A stretch of 64,000 nt of DNA from Janibacter limosus NBRC 16128 (GTDB taxonomy: Bacteria; Actinomycetota; Actinomycetes; Actinomycetales; Dermatophilaceae), in assembly GCF_001570985.1 (NCBI RefSeq), contig NZ_BCSS01000012.1:1-64000 (forward strand), given 5' to 3'. Of the stretch, positions 42,754-51,271 are shown one piece after another. The position numbers and the translations under genes were made by a program. The number at the start of each line of letters is the position of its first letter. The first letter of the stretch is position 1. The notes below the pieces were generated by a model, which was not told the DNA's origin, did no database searches, and saw only the letters and a program-made list of their open reading frames with translations.

Positions 42754-42780
42754 ATGGTGTGTGAGGCACACTATGGTGTG
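42754..42780 (+). promoter_or_regulatory. padR promoter with repeated ATGGTGTG and GTGTG-AGG-CACAC
   Basis: ATGGTGTG occurs at 42754-42761 and 42773-42780. Between them GTGTG (42759-42763) faces CACAC (42767-42771). TATGGT (42772-42777) is 7 nt from the padR ATG, a likely -10 for a leaderless message. The palindrome overlaps it, as expected for a self-repressing PadR protein. Confidence 0.55.
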
Positions 42781-42784
42781 ACGC

Positions 42785-43117
42785 ATGGATGAAGAACTGC
42801 TCGCGGGCCACCTCCAGGAGCTGAGGCGCGGCACCGTGGTGCTCGCCTGCCTGGCCACGCTCGAGCAGCCGCACTACGGCTACGCACTCCTCGAGACGCT
42901 GGACGCGGCGGGCTTTGCCGTCGACGGCAACACGCTCTACCCGCTGTTGCGGCGCCTGGAGAAGCAGGGCCTGCTGACGAGCGAGTGGAACACCGACGAG
43001 GCCCGGCCGCGGAAGTTCTACCGCACCAGCCCGGCCGGCGCCGATCTGCGCGCCCACCTGATGACGCAATGGCGATCGCTGAACGCAGCGGTCGAGGCAC
43101 TGAACGGGGACAAGTGA
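42785..43117 (+). CDS. PadR-family transcriptional regulator
   Basis: A 110-residue winged-helix protein: LRRGTVVLACLATLEQPHYGYALLETLDAAGF, NTLYPLLRRLEKQGLLTSEW and RPRKFYRTSPAGADLR are the PadR recognition helix and wing; the short C-terminal helix dimerises. It overlaps the next gene by one base (TGATG), and that gene encodes a HAAS-type membrane protein, the standard partner of PadR regulators in Gram-positives. It probably represses its own operon through the repeats just upstream. Confidence 0.93.
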   Translation: MDEELLAGHLQELRRGTVVLACLATLEQPHYGYALLETLDAAGFAVDGNTLYPLLRRLEKQGLLTSEWNTDEARPRKFYRTSPAGADLRAHLMTQWRSLNAAVEALNGDK

Positions 43118-44097
43118 TGACGACCAGCACCAGGACCAGCCTCACGGACCGATACGTCTGGACGGTGACGCGCCAGCTCCCGCCCGAGAGCGGGCCGGAC
43201 GTCGCCCGAGAGCTGCGAGGCACGATCGAGGAGACGGTCGAGGACCGGGTGGCCGGCGGCGAGGACCCCGAGTCGGCCGAGCGAGAGACGATCCTCGGGC
43301 TCGGCGACCCGGACGTCCTCGCCCGCGAGTACGGGGGGCGCCCCAACCACCTCATCGGACCGGCCTACTTCCCGGCGTGGGTGCGGCTGGTCAAGCTGTT
43401 GCTCGTCGTGATCGTGCCGATCGCCGTGGTCGGCCACGTGATCGCGCGGTCCTTCGGTAGCGACGCCGCCTTCGGCGCCGTGATCGGTGGCGCTGCGGTG
43501 CTGGCCGTCCAGACGGCCGTGCACCTCGTCTTCTGGACGGCCCTGATCTTCGCGCTGGTCGAGCGCAACACGGGCCCGCTGGGGCGCGATCAGCTCGTTG
43601 TCGACTGGAACCCCGACGAGCTCGCCGACCCCGCAGATCGGGCCAAGCGCGCCAGCCTGGCCGAGATGGCCTTCGAGGTCGTCTGGACCCTGGTCCTCAT
43701 CGCGCTGAGCGTCTGGCAGTGGGGTGGCGTGGGGGAGGGTGCCGTCCAGGTGCTCGACCCCGACCTCGCCGCCGGGTGGCAGGTGCTCATCGTCGCGCTC
43801 CTCGCGGTCGACATCGTCGTCACAGTGGCAGCGTGGGCCCGCGGAGGGTGGAGCGTCGCCCTTGCCGCGGTCAGCTTCGGCAGTGCCGTCGCGTCCGGCG
43901 CCGCGCTCGTCTGGCTCCTGCTGAGCGAGCAGCTGCTCACCGACCTGCCTCGCGAGTTCGGCGAGGCCTTCGGTGTGGCTGCGGACTGGACGCTCTCACT
44001 CCCCGCGGTGGCCGTCGGCGTCGTCCTCGTCTGCGGCTGGGAGGCCGTGACGGCGTTGCGCCGCATGCGCGACGCCGCGCGGTCCACCGCTCAGTAG
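43117..44097 (+). CDS. HAAS-domain membrane protein, PadR partner
   Basis: A 326-residue protein. Residues 1-~75 (YVWTVTRQLPPESGPDVARELRGTIEETVEDR, AERETILGLGDPDVLAREYGGRPNHLIGP) form the helical HAAS/permease-prefix domain found next to PadR genes. About six membrane helices follow in pairs (LVKLLLVVIVPIAVVGHVIA, AAVLAVQTAVHLVFWTALIFAL, and later). The function is unknown; HAAS proteins may sense membrane or signalling states. The ATG overlaps the padR stop. Its stop overlaps the convergent PH-domain gene by 7 nt. Confidence 0.85.
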   Translation: MTTSTRTSLTDRYVWTVTRQLPPESGPDVARELRGTIEETVEDRVAGGEDPESAERETILGLGDPDVLAREYGGRPNHLIGPAYFPAWVRLVKLLLVVIVPIAVVGHVIARSFGSDAAFGAVIGGAAVLAVQTAVHLVFWTALIFALVERNTGPLGRDQLVVDWNPDELADPADRAKRASLAEMAFEVVWTLVLIALSVWQWGGVGEGAVQVLDPDLAAGWQVLIVALLAVDIVVTVAAWARGGWSVALAAVSFGSAVASGAALVWLLLSEQLLTDLPREFGEAFGVAADWTLSLPAVAVGVVLVCGWEAVTALRRMRDAARSTAQ

Positions 44098-44846
44098 TCG
44101 TCGAGGTCGTACGGCGGCAGCTCGCCGGTGTCGGCGTCACGCTTGAGCGCAGCCCGGTCGCGGCTGCGGTAGATCAGGCTGTCCCGCCGTGGCGCGGGCC
44201 CATAGGTCTCCGGGTCGTCGCCCGGGCCGCCGCCGTTGAAGACGCCGTCGACGACGCCCAGGCGGGTCGCGTAGTCGTGTGAGGTCTCCCATGCGGGCTC
44301 GTCGTCGTCCGGCTCGTCGGACCACCCACCTTCGTCGTCCTCGTCGAGGCTCATGCCGAAGACGACCGAGCAGATGGCGCGGTAGTTGTCGTCCGGGTCG
44401 GGGACGAACTCGATCTTGGACAGGGCCTGGTCCTGTCCGGCGCTCTCGAGGATGAAGGTGCCGTAGCCGAGGATCCGCCCGAGCAGGGAGCGCTCGTAGC
44501 CCATGTCGGTGACCTTCTTGAGCGGCATCATCGAGACCTTGTGGTTGATCCACCCCTCGAAGAGCACGATCCGCTTGTCGGTCGCGACGACGCGCGTGTG
44601 GCGCCACTCGATCCACTGCCACGCGGCCCAGCCGAGCACGCCGACCCAGACGAGCCAGAGATAGCCGAGGATCCCGCTGTTGGCGTCGCTGACCGTGATG
44701 TCCAGCCACAGGCACAGGGCGGTCGCGGCGACCAGCACGAGTGCCGGTTTGATCAGGACGATGCGGTGGTGTCGGATCTCCGCCACCGGGGTCTCACCGG
44801 GGAGGAGGTACTTGCGCAGCCCGGGGTGGGCGACCTCCTCGGGCAT
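44091..44846 (-). CDS. Bacterial PH-domain (bPH2/YdbS-like) membrane protein
   Basis: A 251-residue protein with two N-terminal membrane helices (LIKPALVLVAATALCLWL, GYLWLVWVGVLGWAAWQWI). A bPH2 domain follows (RHTRVVATDKRIVLFEGWINHKVSMMPLKKVTDM; LLGRILGYGTFILESAG in adjoining blocks). A long acidic, disordered C-terminus ends in PPYDLDDY. Function is unknown; such proteins are common near envelope genes. It is encoded 2 nt after a small membrane protein gene. Confidence 0.85.
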   Translation of the reverse strand: MPEEVAHPGLRKYLLPGETPVAEIRHHRIVLIKPALVLVAATALCLWLDITVSDANSGILGYLWLVWVGVLGWAAWQWIEWRHTRVVATDKRIVLFEGWINHKVSMMPLKKVTDMGYERSLLGRILGYGTFILESAGQDQALSKIEFVPDPDDNYRAICSVVFGMSLDEDDEGGWSDEPDDDEPAWETSHDYATRLGVVDGVFNGGGPGDDPETYGPAPRRDSLIYRSRDRAALKRDADTGELPPYDLDDY

Positions 44847-44848
44847 CG

Positions 44849-45022
44849 TTACCTCGAGATGAGCGAGTCGAAGAACGTGCCGATGTTGCCCACGCCGTTG
44901 GCGATGACGTCCCAGGCAGAGCCGACGATGTTGGCAGCCTCGTCGGGGGAGGTGAGGATCGCGTAGAGGAGGAAGATCGTGAGCAGCCAGAGGACGATCT
45001 TCTTGATCGGTGGCGTGTTCAT
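44849..45022 (-). CDS. Small single-span membrane protein (57 residues)
   Basis: MNTPPIKKIVLWLLTIFLLYAILTSP forms one membrane helix followed by an amphipathic C-terminal segment (DEAANIVGSAWDVIANGVG). The ATG at 45022 is chosen over a frame extension to 45064 because it places the helix at the N-terminus; a weak GGAG lies about 10 nt upstream. The gene lies 2 nt from the PH-domain gene and they are probably co-expressed. No known domain. Confidence 0.7.
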   Translation of the reverse strand: MNTPPIKKIVLWLLTIFLLYAILTSPDEAANIVGSAWDVIANGVGNIGTFFDSLISR

Positions 45023-45100
45023 GGCTCGTTCTTCTCCGTCATCTGGCGGGCAGTGGTCACCCACCTGTGGGCGTGAATCGGGTCCCAGTGTGGCAGATGT

Positions 45101-45117
45101 GACGCGTGGGACGCGTC
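45101..45117 (-). terminator. Short hairpin at the end of upp
   Basis: GACGCGT and ACGCGTC form a perfect 7-bp stem with a GGG loop, overlapping the upp stop codon. It is weak and may only slow polymerase before the small membrane-protein gene. Confidence 0.4.
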
Positions 45118-45754
45118 AGACCACGCCGTAGAGGCGGTCGCCGGCGTCCCCGAGCCCGGGGACGATGTAGCCGTTGTCGTCGAGTCGCTCGTCGACGGCC
45201 GCCGTGACCAGCGTGATGGGGACGTCGAGGTTGCCGAGCTCGCGCTCCAGGGCCTCGATGCCCTCCGGTGCGGCGAGCAGGGTGACGGCGGTGATGTCGT
45301 CGGCGCCGCGCTCCACGAGGTAGCGGATCGACATCGCGAGGGTGCCGCCCGTCGCGAGCATCGGGTCGATGACATAGCACTGGCGGCCGGACAGGTCGTC
45401 GGGCAGCCGGTTGGCGTAGGTGATCGCCTCGAGGGTCTCCTCGTTGCGCAGCATCCCGAGGAAACCCACCTCCGCAGTCGGCAGCAGTCGGACCATGCCC
45501 TCGAGCATGCCGAGGCCCGCGCGCAGGATCGGGACGACGAGCGGCTTGGGGGTGGAGAGCTTGATGCCGGTGGTCGGGCCGACGGGCGTCTCGATGTCGA
45601 AGGGCTCGGTGCGCACCTCTCGGGTGGCCTCGTAGGCGAGGAGGGTGACCAGCTCGTCCGCGAGCCGGCGGAAGGTTGGGCTGTCGGTGCCCTTGTGCCG
45701 CAGGTAGGTGAGCTTGTGGGCGATGAGCGGGTGGTCCGCGACGATGACGCGCAT
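45116..45754 (-). CDS. upp: Uracil phosphoribosyltransferase
   Basis: A salvage enzyme making UMP from uracil and PRPP, 212 residues. It begins [31 protein letters not shown], has [14 protein letters not shown] and the PRPP loop DPMLATGGT, and ends with the uracil-binding [21 protein letters not shown] (minus strand, 45762-45767) is 7 nt before the ATG, suggesting leaderless expression. Divergent tadA starts only 33 nt away. Longer upstream frames are shadows of tadA. Confidence 0.95.
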   Translation of the reverse strand: MRVIVADHPLIAHKLTYLRHKGTDSPTFRRLADELVTLLAYEATREVRTEPFDIETPVGPTTGIKLSTPKPLVVPILRAGLGMLEGMVRLLPTAEVGFLGMLRNEETLEAITYANRLPDDLSGRQCYVIDPMLATGGTLAMSIRYLVERGADDITAVTLLAAPEGIEALERELGNLDVPITLVTAAVDERLDDNGYIVPGLGDAGDRLYGVV

Positions 45755-45761
45755 GCCCCCG

Positions 45762-45781
45762 AAACTACCGTGCGCGACACT
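45762..45781. promoter_or_regulatory. Back-to-back leaderless promoters of upp and tadA
   Basis: Only 33 nt separate the two start codons. A minus-strand TAGTTT (45762-45767) serves upp and a plus-strand GACACT (45776-45781) serves tadA, 7 and 6 nt from their starts. The two polymerases would overlap, so mutual interference is expected. Confidence 0.5.
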
Positions 45782-45787
45782 GGTCCC

Positions 45788-46282
45788 GTGAGTCCTGACC
45801 CCGCCCGTCCGCAGCGTCCGCTCGAGGAGTCGTGGATGGCACGCGCTCTGGAGCTCGCCGCCGAGGCGGCCGCGGACGGTGACATCCCGGTCGGCGCGGT
45901 CGTCGTGGACGCGGACGGTGTGCTCATCGGCGAGGGCCGCAACACGCGTGAACGGGACGGCGATCCGACCGGGCACGCCGAGGTCGTCGCCATGAGGGCC
46001 GCAGCGGCGACGAAGGGGGAGTGGCGCCTCACGGGGTGCACCCTCGTCGTGACCCTCGAGCCCTGCCCGATGTGCGCCGGCGCGGTCGTCGCCAGCCGGG
46101 TGCCTCGCGTGGTGCTCGGTGCCTGGGACCCCAAGATGGGTGCCTGCGGATCGGTGTGGGACGTGGTGCGTGATCGGCGCTCGATCCACCGGGCCGAGGT
46201 CATCGGTGGGGTGCGCGAAGGGGAGGCCGCGCAGCTGCTCGTGGACTTCTTCGCGGACCATCGACCAGGTGCCGATGGATGA
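45788..46282 (+). CDS. tadA: tRNA-specific adenosine deaminase
   Basis: Converts A34 to inosine in tRNA-Arg(ACG), a tRNA encoded in this window. The 164-residue zinc deaminase has the catalytic HAE in [12 protein letters not shown] and the zinc ligands in [12 protein letters not shown]. The [20 protein letters not shown] segment is typical of TadA. The GTG at 45788 lies 6 nt from a GACACT box. The catalytic domain starts at [15 protein letters not shown]. Confidence 0.92.
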   Translation: MSPDPARPQRPLEESWMARALELAAEAAADGDIPVGAVVVDADGVLIGEGRNTRERDGDPTGHAEVVAMRAAAATKGEWRLTGCTLVVTLEPCPMCAGAVVASRVPRVVLGAWDPKMGACGSVWDVVRDRRSIHRAEVIGGVREGEAAQLLVDFFADHRPGADG

Positions 46283-46346
46283 CGTCGGGAGGGTCTCCCT
46301 TCGCCCGATTCGGGGCCGACGCCCTCGACCTTGTATTGTGCTCCGC

Positions 46347-46433
46347 GGTGGCGTGTCCGAGCGGCCTAAGGAGAACGCCTCGAAAGCGTTTGTCGGTTAA
46401 CCCCGACCGTGGGTTCAAATCCCACCGCCACCG
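46347..46433 (+). tRNA. tRNA-Ser(CGA)
   Basis: GGTGGCG (46347-46353) pairs with CGCCACC (46426-46432), anticodon CGA lies in cctcgaaagcg, and a long variable arm (TTTGTCGGTTAACCCCGACC) and T-arm GTGGGTTCAAATCCCAC are present. The discriminator is G; CCA is not encoded. Confidence 0.96.
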
Positions 46434-46440
46434 CCGAAGG

Positions 46441-46484
46441 CAGAGGCCTTGGTGCACTGAGTCATCAGAGCACCAAGGCCTCTG
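46441..46484 (+). terminator. Terminator after tRNA-Ser(CGA)
   Basis: cagaggccttggtgc and gcaccaaggcctctg are exact complements (15 bp) around a 14-nt loop, 7 nt after the tRNA. Confidence 0.85.
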
Positions 46485-46551
46485 TCGTGCGCGGGGTCCT
46501 GCACGACGGGCTCCGCTCGCCCCGCGACCATCGATCTGATTTCCTGATCCC

Positions 46552-46905
46552 ATGCGTCGTCCCGTCCGAGCCCTCGTGTCCATCACCGCCATCGCTGCGG
46601 TTGCCGTCCCCCTGAGCGCGTGCGACATGTGGAGCTCGAAGTGCGACACGGACAACACCTGCTCGATCACGATCCAGGGTGACCAGGTCCATGACTTCCC
46701 GCGGCCCTACGACAAGGACCACGGACTGAAGTCGGCCGATCGCATCCGGCTGGTCTCCGCGACGCAGGGCGGCGAAGCGCTCATCCAGGCGGGCGGGGTG
46801 GAGAGCACCTGCACCCAGGGCAGCAGCTTCATGATCGTCGACACGACGATCACCTGCGATGTCGTGGGTGACGACAAAGTCGAGCTGACGACCACGCGCC
46901 CCTGA
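46552..46905 (+). CDS. Small hypothetical lipoprotein
   Basis: A 117-residue protein with signal peptide MRRPVRALVSITAIAAVAVPLSAC (lipobox LSAC). The mature domain has four further cysteines (KCDTDNTCSI, ESTCTQG, TITCDVV) that could form two disulfides, and alternating beta-like strands. No family is recognised. It lies alone between a tRNA and a convergent gene 7 nt away. Confidence 0.72.
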   Translation: MRRPVRALVSITAIAAVAVPLSACDMWSSKCDTDNTCSITIQGDQVHDFPRPYDKDHGLKSADRIRLVSATQGGEALIQAGGVESTCTQGSSFMIVDTTITCDVVGDDKVELTTTRP

Positions 46906-46912
46906 CCGGGTC

Positions 46913-47422
46913 TCAGCAGCCCGGGAGGTCGGCCTCGGGGACGAGCTTCGTGAACTTCGGGCCGAGGACCACGTCGACGCTGGTGCGCTGGCGGGCGTCC
47001 TGGATCATCTGGGCCTCGCCGGTGTGCACCCGGACGAGGTCGGCTCCCTTGCGGCCGTTGCTGCCGTAGCGCAGCTGGCCGACTCCGTCGAGCTCGGCCT
47101 TCTTGGGGTCGTTGGCGATCGTCTTGACGTCGAAGCCGCGCTCCTTCAGGTCGGCTGCCACCCGCCCGGCGAGCCCCTCACGATCGGTCGCGTTGTAGAC
47201 ATTGACCTCGACCTGCTTGGGCGAGACATCGCAGGTCGAGGTCGTGCTCTGCGTCGTGGTGCTCGAGGTGGTCTCCTCACCCTTGGCCTCGTCGGCGCGG
47301 ATGTAGGACAGGGCGTACCAGACGGCGAAGAAGAGGAGGAGCAGCACGAGGCTGAAGGTGATGATCGACCGGCGACGTCGTGAGGTTCCCGGGTCGCTCT
47401 CGCCGTACTCGTCGGGAGCCAT
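46913..47422 (-). CDS. Membrane-anchored LytR_C-domain protein
   Basis: A 169-residue protein with a short cytoplasmic arm, one helix (SIITFSLVLLLLFFAVWYALS), a Thr/Ser-rich linker and a LytR_C domain (VEVNVYNATDREGLAGRVAADLKERGFDV, GKAQM-like end, VVLGPKFTKL). It lacks an LCP catalytic domain, like mycobacterial Cei, suggesting a role in envelope integrity. It follows the next gene (47425-47724) after 2 nt and is co-transcribed. Confidence 0.85.
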   Translation of the reverse strand: MAPDEYGESDPGTSRRRRSIITFSLVLLLLFFAVWYALSYIRADEAKGEETTSSTTTQSTTSTCDVSPKQVEVNVYNATDREGLAGRVAADLKERGFDVKTIANDPKKAELDGVGQLRYGSNGRKGADLVRVHTGEAQMIQDARQRTSVDVVLGPKFTKLVPEADLPGC

Positions 47423-47424
47423 GG

Positions 47425-47724
47425 TCAGTCAGCCACCTCGAGCACCCGGGCATGCAGGGTGCCACGCTGCTGCAGGGCCGCTCGCAGCGCGCGGTGCAGG
47501 CCGTCCTCGAGGTAGTGCCGGCCCCGCCACAGGACGACATGGGGAAAGAGGTCGCCGTAGAAGGTCGAGTCCTCCGCGAGCAGGTCGTGCAGGTTCAGCG
47601 AGCTCTTGGTGGTCGTCAGTTGCTCCAGTCGGACCGCCCGCGGCGGAACATCGGCCCAGTCGCGGGGAGAGGTGCGCCCGTGGGCAGGGTAGGGCCGGTT
47701 GTCGCCGACTGACTGGAAGATCAC
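47425..47724 (-). CDS. Conserved actinobacterial protein (often labelled VapB-like)
   Basis: A 99-residue protein: RDWADVPPRAVRLEQLTTTKSSLNLHDLLAEDSTFYGDLFPHVV and WRGRHYLEDGLHRALRAALQQR are strongly conserved in actinobacteria next to LytR_C genes. Databases often call this family a VapB antitoxin, but no PIN-domain toxin is adjacent and the fold looks closer to ParB-N/Sulfiredoxin-like proteins. The GTG start lies 6 nt from a TATCGT box (minus, 47731-47736), indicating a leaderless message. Function unknown. Confidence 0.78.
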   Translation of the reverse strand: MIFQSVGDNRPYPAHGRTSPRDWADVPPRAVRLEQLTTTKSSLNLHDLLAEDSTFYGDLFPHVVLWRGRHYLEDGLHRALRAALQQRGTLHARVLEVAD

Positions 47725-47775
47725 GCAGCCACGATATGAGGGGTGGGCCCCGCGGGTCGCACTAGTCTCGGGTCC

Positions 47776-49326
47776 GTGACCGACTCTTCACACCTTGACC
47801 TCATCCGTGCGGGCTATTCCTTCGAAGGGCCCGCCATCGACCTCGGCGCCACCGTCCTGGAGGGGCAGCCGCACGCCGACACCCCGGTGCGGGTGCCGCT
47901 GGCGAGCCTGACCAAGCACGGTCTGGTCGCGGGAGCGACCGGCACCGGCAAGACCAAGAGCCTGCAGCTGATGGCCGAGCAGCTCTCCGCCGCAGGAGTG
48001 CCCGTCTTCCTCGCGGACATCAAGGGCGACCTCTCGGGCATCGCGTCCCCGGGCGAAGGGAGCGACAAGCTCACCTCGCGCACGACCTCCATCGGTCAGG
48101 ACTGGCAGCCCACCGGCTTCCCCACGGAGTTCCTCACCCTCGGCGGGCAGGGCACAGGTGTCCCGGTCCGCACGACGATCACGAGCTTCGGGCCGACCCT
48201 GCTGAGCAAGGTCCTCGGGCTCAACGCCACCCAGGAGTCGAGCCTGGGACTGATCTTCCACTTCGCGGACAAGCAGGGGCTGGCCCTGCTCGACCTCAAG
48301 GACCTGCGGGCCGTCATCCAGCACCTCGTCTCCGACGAGGGCAAGGCGGAGCTCAAGGGTCTGGGTGGGCTGTCGAGCGCCACCGCGGGAGTCATCCTGC
48401 GCCAGCTCATCGCCTTCGAGGACCAAGGTGCCGATGTCTTCTTCGGCGAGCCCGAGTTCGACACGGCGGACCTGCTGCGCACCACCGATGACGGTCGGGG
48501 CATCGTCACCTGCCTCGAGCTGCCGGCCGTCCAGCAGCGACCGCAGCTCTTCTCGACCTTCCTCATGTGGATGCTCGCGGACCTCTTCCACGACCTGCCC
48601 GAGGTCGGCGACGTCGACAAGCCCAAGCTCGTCTTCTTCTTCGACGAGGCGCACCTGCTCTTCGACGAGGCGAGCAAGGCCTTCCAGGACTCCATCGAGC
48701 AGACCGTGCGGCTCATCCGGTCCAAGGGTGTCGGCGTCTTCTTCGTGACGCAGAGCCCCAAGGACGTGCCGAGTGATGTCCTGGCGCAGCTCGGCAACCG
48801 GGTGCAGCACCAGCTGCGCGCCTTCACCCCCGAGGACTCCAAGGCGATCAAGGCCGCCGTGACGACCTACCCGCACACCGAGTACGACCTCGAGGAGCTG
48901 CTCACCCAGCTGGGCACCGGCGAGGCCGTGGTCACCGTGCTCTCCGAGAAGGGCACGCCGACCCCCGTGGCGCACACGATGATGCGGGCTCCCCAGTCGC
49001 TCATGTCGCCCTCGGCCCAGGAGCTGCTGGAGCAGGCGGTCGCCGGCTCGCCGTTGGCCCCGAAGTACTCCGAGGCGCTCGACCGCGAGTCCGCGTACGA
49101 AAAGCTCGCGGCGAAGCTCGAGGCGGCACCGACGCCGGAGCAGGCTCCCGTCGAGATGAAGGGGGAGGCGCCCCCTTCGCCGTCGAAGCCACCCAAGGAG
49201 GAGCCGGGCATGGTCGAGAAGGTCGTCGGCTCGTCCGCCTTCAGGTCCGCGCTGCGATCTGCCGGGACGGTCATCGGACGGGAGATCACCCGCTCGCTCT
49301 TCGGCACCTCGCGCCGCCGCCGCTGA
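47776..49326 (+). CDS. HerA-like ATPase/helicase (DUF853)
   Basis: A 516-residue P-loop ATPase. GLVAGATGTGKTKSLQLMAEQL is Walker A, FLADIKGDLSG the second conserved block, KLVFFFDEAHLLFDEAS Walker B, and VGVFFVTQSPKDVPSDVLAQLGNRVQHQLRAF sensor I/arginine-finger region of the FtsK-HerA group. No nuclease (NurA) partner is nearby; the bacterial DUF853 role is unclear. The GTG at 47776 is 7 nt from TAGTCT (47763-47768). A Pro-rich linker near residue ~450 precedes a basic C-terminus. Confidence 0.88.
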   Translation: MTDSSHLDLIRAGYSFEGPAIDLGATVLEGQPHADTPVRVPLASLTKHGLVAGATGTGKTKSLQLMAEQLSAAGVPVFLADIKGDLSGIASPGEGSDKLTSRTTSIGQDWQPTGFPTEFLTLGGQGTGVPVRTTITSFGPTLLSKVLGLNATQESSLGLIFHFADKQGLALLDLKDLRAVIQHLVSDEGKAELKGLGGLSSATAGVILRQLIAFEDQGADVFFGEPEFDTADLLRTTDDGRGIVTCLELPAVQQRPQLFSTFLMWMLADLFHDLPEVGDVDKPKLVFFFDEAHLLFDEASKAFQDSIEQTVRLIRSKGVGVFFVTQSPKDVPSDVLAQLGNRVQHQLRAFTPEDSKAIKAAVTTYPHTEYDLEELLTQLGTGEAVVTVLSEKGTPTPVAHTMMRAPQSLMSPSAQELLEQAVAGSPLAPKYSEALDRESAYEKLAAKLEAAPTPEQAPVEMKGEAPPSPSKPPKEEPGMVEKVVGSSAFRSALRSAGTVIGREITRSLFGTSRRRR

Positions 49327-49417
49327 CAGGGCCCCTCGGGGGAGCCCTCCCCATTGAGCGGCTGACCTCCACCTGAGAGGATCGCTGCTCGATGCACAGA
49401 TCTGGGGAGGACCGACG

Positions 49418-51271
49418 ATGACGAGCGTGACCCACGGGGCGGACGCCGAGCGGCTGCGAGAGATCGCCGGCACGATGCGTGGTCAGGGCGCGCGAGTGCA
49501 GGAGGTCGGCGACCAGCTGGGGCCGCTGTCCTCGATGCTGCAGGAGGCCTGGGGCGGACCCGACGCCGAGCACTTGCTCTCCCAGGTGGAGATGCTGAGG
49601 CCGTCCGTCGCCAACACGGGCGCGACGCTGGTGGCCTGGGCGGACGGACTGCACGCGCAGGCCGACCAGCAGGCCGCGGGGTCCGGGGAAGGGGGCGGGG
49701 CAGGCGGCTCCGTCACGCGCGGTGACATCAGGGACGGGGTGCGACGCTTCGCCGGCCTGACGGGCAAGTTGAGCGCGCCGACCTCGGGCGAGTCGGGGCC
49801 CAGCTGGCAGGACGGGAGCCCTCTCGCCAACTCGGCCACCGCGTACCAGCACTCGACTGACGGCGGTGGCGGCGGCGTGAGCGACATCGATGGGGGAGCG
49901 TCCGGCCGCGACCCCGGGCAGATCGACCAACCGGGGAGCGTCTCGAAGTCCACCTCCGTCGAAGCCGGCCCGCTGAAGGTGACCGACACCGCGACGGTCT
50001 CGGTGAGCGGCGAGTCCGTCGACGCCGAGGGGCGCAGCGTGCAGACGACGGAGGTCACGTTGTCGCGCGAGGGTGCGATCGAGCTCGGCAAGAAGATCGA
50101 TGGCGTCGGCGTCACAGGGACGGGCTACACCGGGGCCGAGGTCGGCTACTCGGTGACGGCTCCCGCGGGCGTCGACCCGCTCTCGATCGACCCTCTCAGG
50201 CCGGAGACATGGCCTGAGGGCGTGTCCGTCCGTTTCGACGAGAGCTTCTACGCCGGCTACGGCTTGGAGGGCAACTACCGCGGGCTCATCGTCGGGATTG
50301 GCCAAGAGGTCGGCACCGGGCAGTACATCGAGGTCAGCAAGGGCGCCGGCGACGAGGTCACTGTCCTCGTCGGCGATGATGAGTTCCGCAGGGCGACCAC
50401 CCAGCTCGGCGTCGGGACCGACGAGCTCAACGCCAAGGTGGGGGCCAACAACGGGATCTCGTCCGGCTCGGCGCGGGAAGTGGTGATCGACCGCTCGACT
50501 CCCGAGGGGCAGGCCACCTACGAGTCGCTTCTCTTCGGCGGTGGCGAGGTTCCCGCGGTCGGCACCGCCGGGGTCGTCGACGTCGCCGACCTCACCGTGA
50601 TGAACGCGCACGCGTCCGTCGACGTCTCGGGGACAGCCGGTGACTGGAGCGCAGGCGGCACGCTCGCCGAGTGGAGTGCCGGAGGGGTTCAGCGCACCCA
50701 CGACGATGGGACGACGACGCTGGACTGGACGGGCGAGAGCAAGGGTGTGCAGACAGGGGGCACTGCCTACTTCGATGAGGCCGGGAACCCGGTGCCGGAG
50801 AAGGGCACGTACTACCTGAGGCTCGAGGGCGTCGACCCCCAGGCAGCAAATGACTTCAACCAGTACGTCCGAGGCTCGTCGACCCAGGTCGATGCGGAGC
50901 AAAACGTCGTGCTCACCTACACCCACGACGACCTGCAGACGATGCGCCTGCAGGCTGCGGAGACCCAGGCCACCATGATCAACGCCGACCCGGAGCGCTA
51001 CAACTACCCCGAGGGCACCCGGATGACGGCTGAGGACGTCATCGCCACGGTGGAGGCGGACCCGGACACCGGCATCTTTGCCGTGACAGACGGAGCCGAG
51101 TCCAACGGAACCCGCGCCCTGCTGGGAGCCGGCAGTGATGCCGAGATCATGCGGGTGATCGCGCAGGACCCGCTGGGCGTCTCGCAGGGCGTGTCCTTGG
51201 ATCACCACACCGCAACAGGGGAGTTGGCCACGCCGACGGGTGAGGTCTCGAGCCGCGAATCCGCGACCTGA
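49418..51271 (+). CDS. WXG100-like-domain protein of unknown function, 617 residues
   Basis: Residues 1-~85 form a helical hairpin with a turn W45-G-G (AWGGPDAEHLLSQ), like WXG100/ESX-type proteins. A Gly/Ser-rich linker (~90-185) and a long C-terminal region rich in Thr/Val/Gly strands follow, with no domain I recognise. I see no cysteine anywhere, which suits an exported protein, but no secretion machinery, signal peptide or toxin motif is visible. The ATG has a GGGGAGGA site 6 nt upstream; TTGAGC (49354-49359) and GAGGAT (49377-49382) with 17-bp spacing form a likely promoter. Its stop overlaps the start of lhgO. It could be an ESX-like effector or surface protein. Confidence 0.7.
   Translation: MTSVTHGADAERLREIAGTMRGQGARVQEVGDQLGPLSSMLQEAWGGPDAEHLLSQVEMLRPSVANTGATLVAWADGLHAQADQQAAGSGEGGGAGGSVTRGDIRDGVRRFAGLTGKLSAPTSGESGPSWQDGSPLANSATAYQHSTDGGGGGVSDIDGGASGRDPGQIDQPGSVSKSTSVEAGPLKVTDTATVSVSGESVDAEGRSVQTTEVTLSREGAIELGKKIDGVGVTGTGYTGAEVGYSVTAPAGVDPLSIDPLRPETWPEGVSVRFDESFYAGYGLEGNYRGLIVGIGQEVGTGQYIEVSKGAGDEVTVLVGDDEFRRATTQLGVGTDELNAKVGANNGISSGSAREVVIDRSTPEGQATYESLLFGGGEVPAVGTAGVVDVADLTVMNAHASVDVSGTAGDWSAGGTLAEWSAGGVQRTHDDGTTTLDWTGESKGVQTGGTAYFDEAGNPVPEKGTYYLRLEGVDPQAANDFNQYVRGSSTQVDAEQNVVLTYTHDDLQTMRLQAAETQATMINADPERYNYPEGTRMTAEDVIATVEADPDTGIFAVTDGAESNGTRALLGAGSDAEIMRVIAQDPLGVSQGVSLDHHTATGELATPTGEVSSRESAT

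Noticed and set aside
47425-47724. VapBC toxin-antitoxin module
   Set aside because: The protein belongs to a family sometimes labelled VapB, but no PIN-domain toxin is adjacent and its partner is an envelope LytR_C protein.
49418-51271. Type VII secretion locus or polymorphic toxin
   Set aside because: Only a WXG-like N-terminus is visible; there are no EccC/EssC ATPase, chaperone, immunity gene or nuclease motif.
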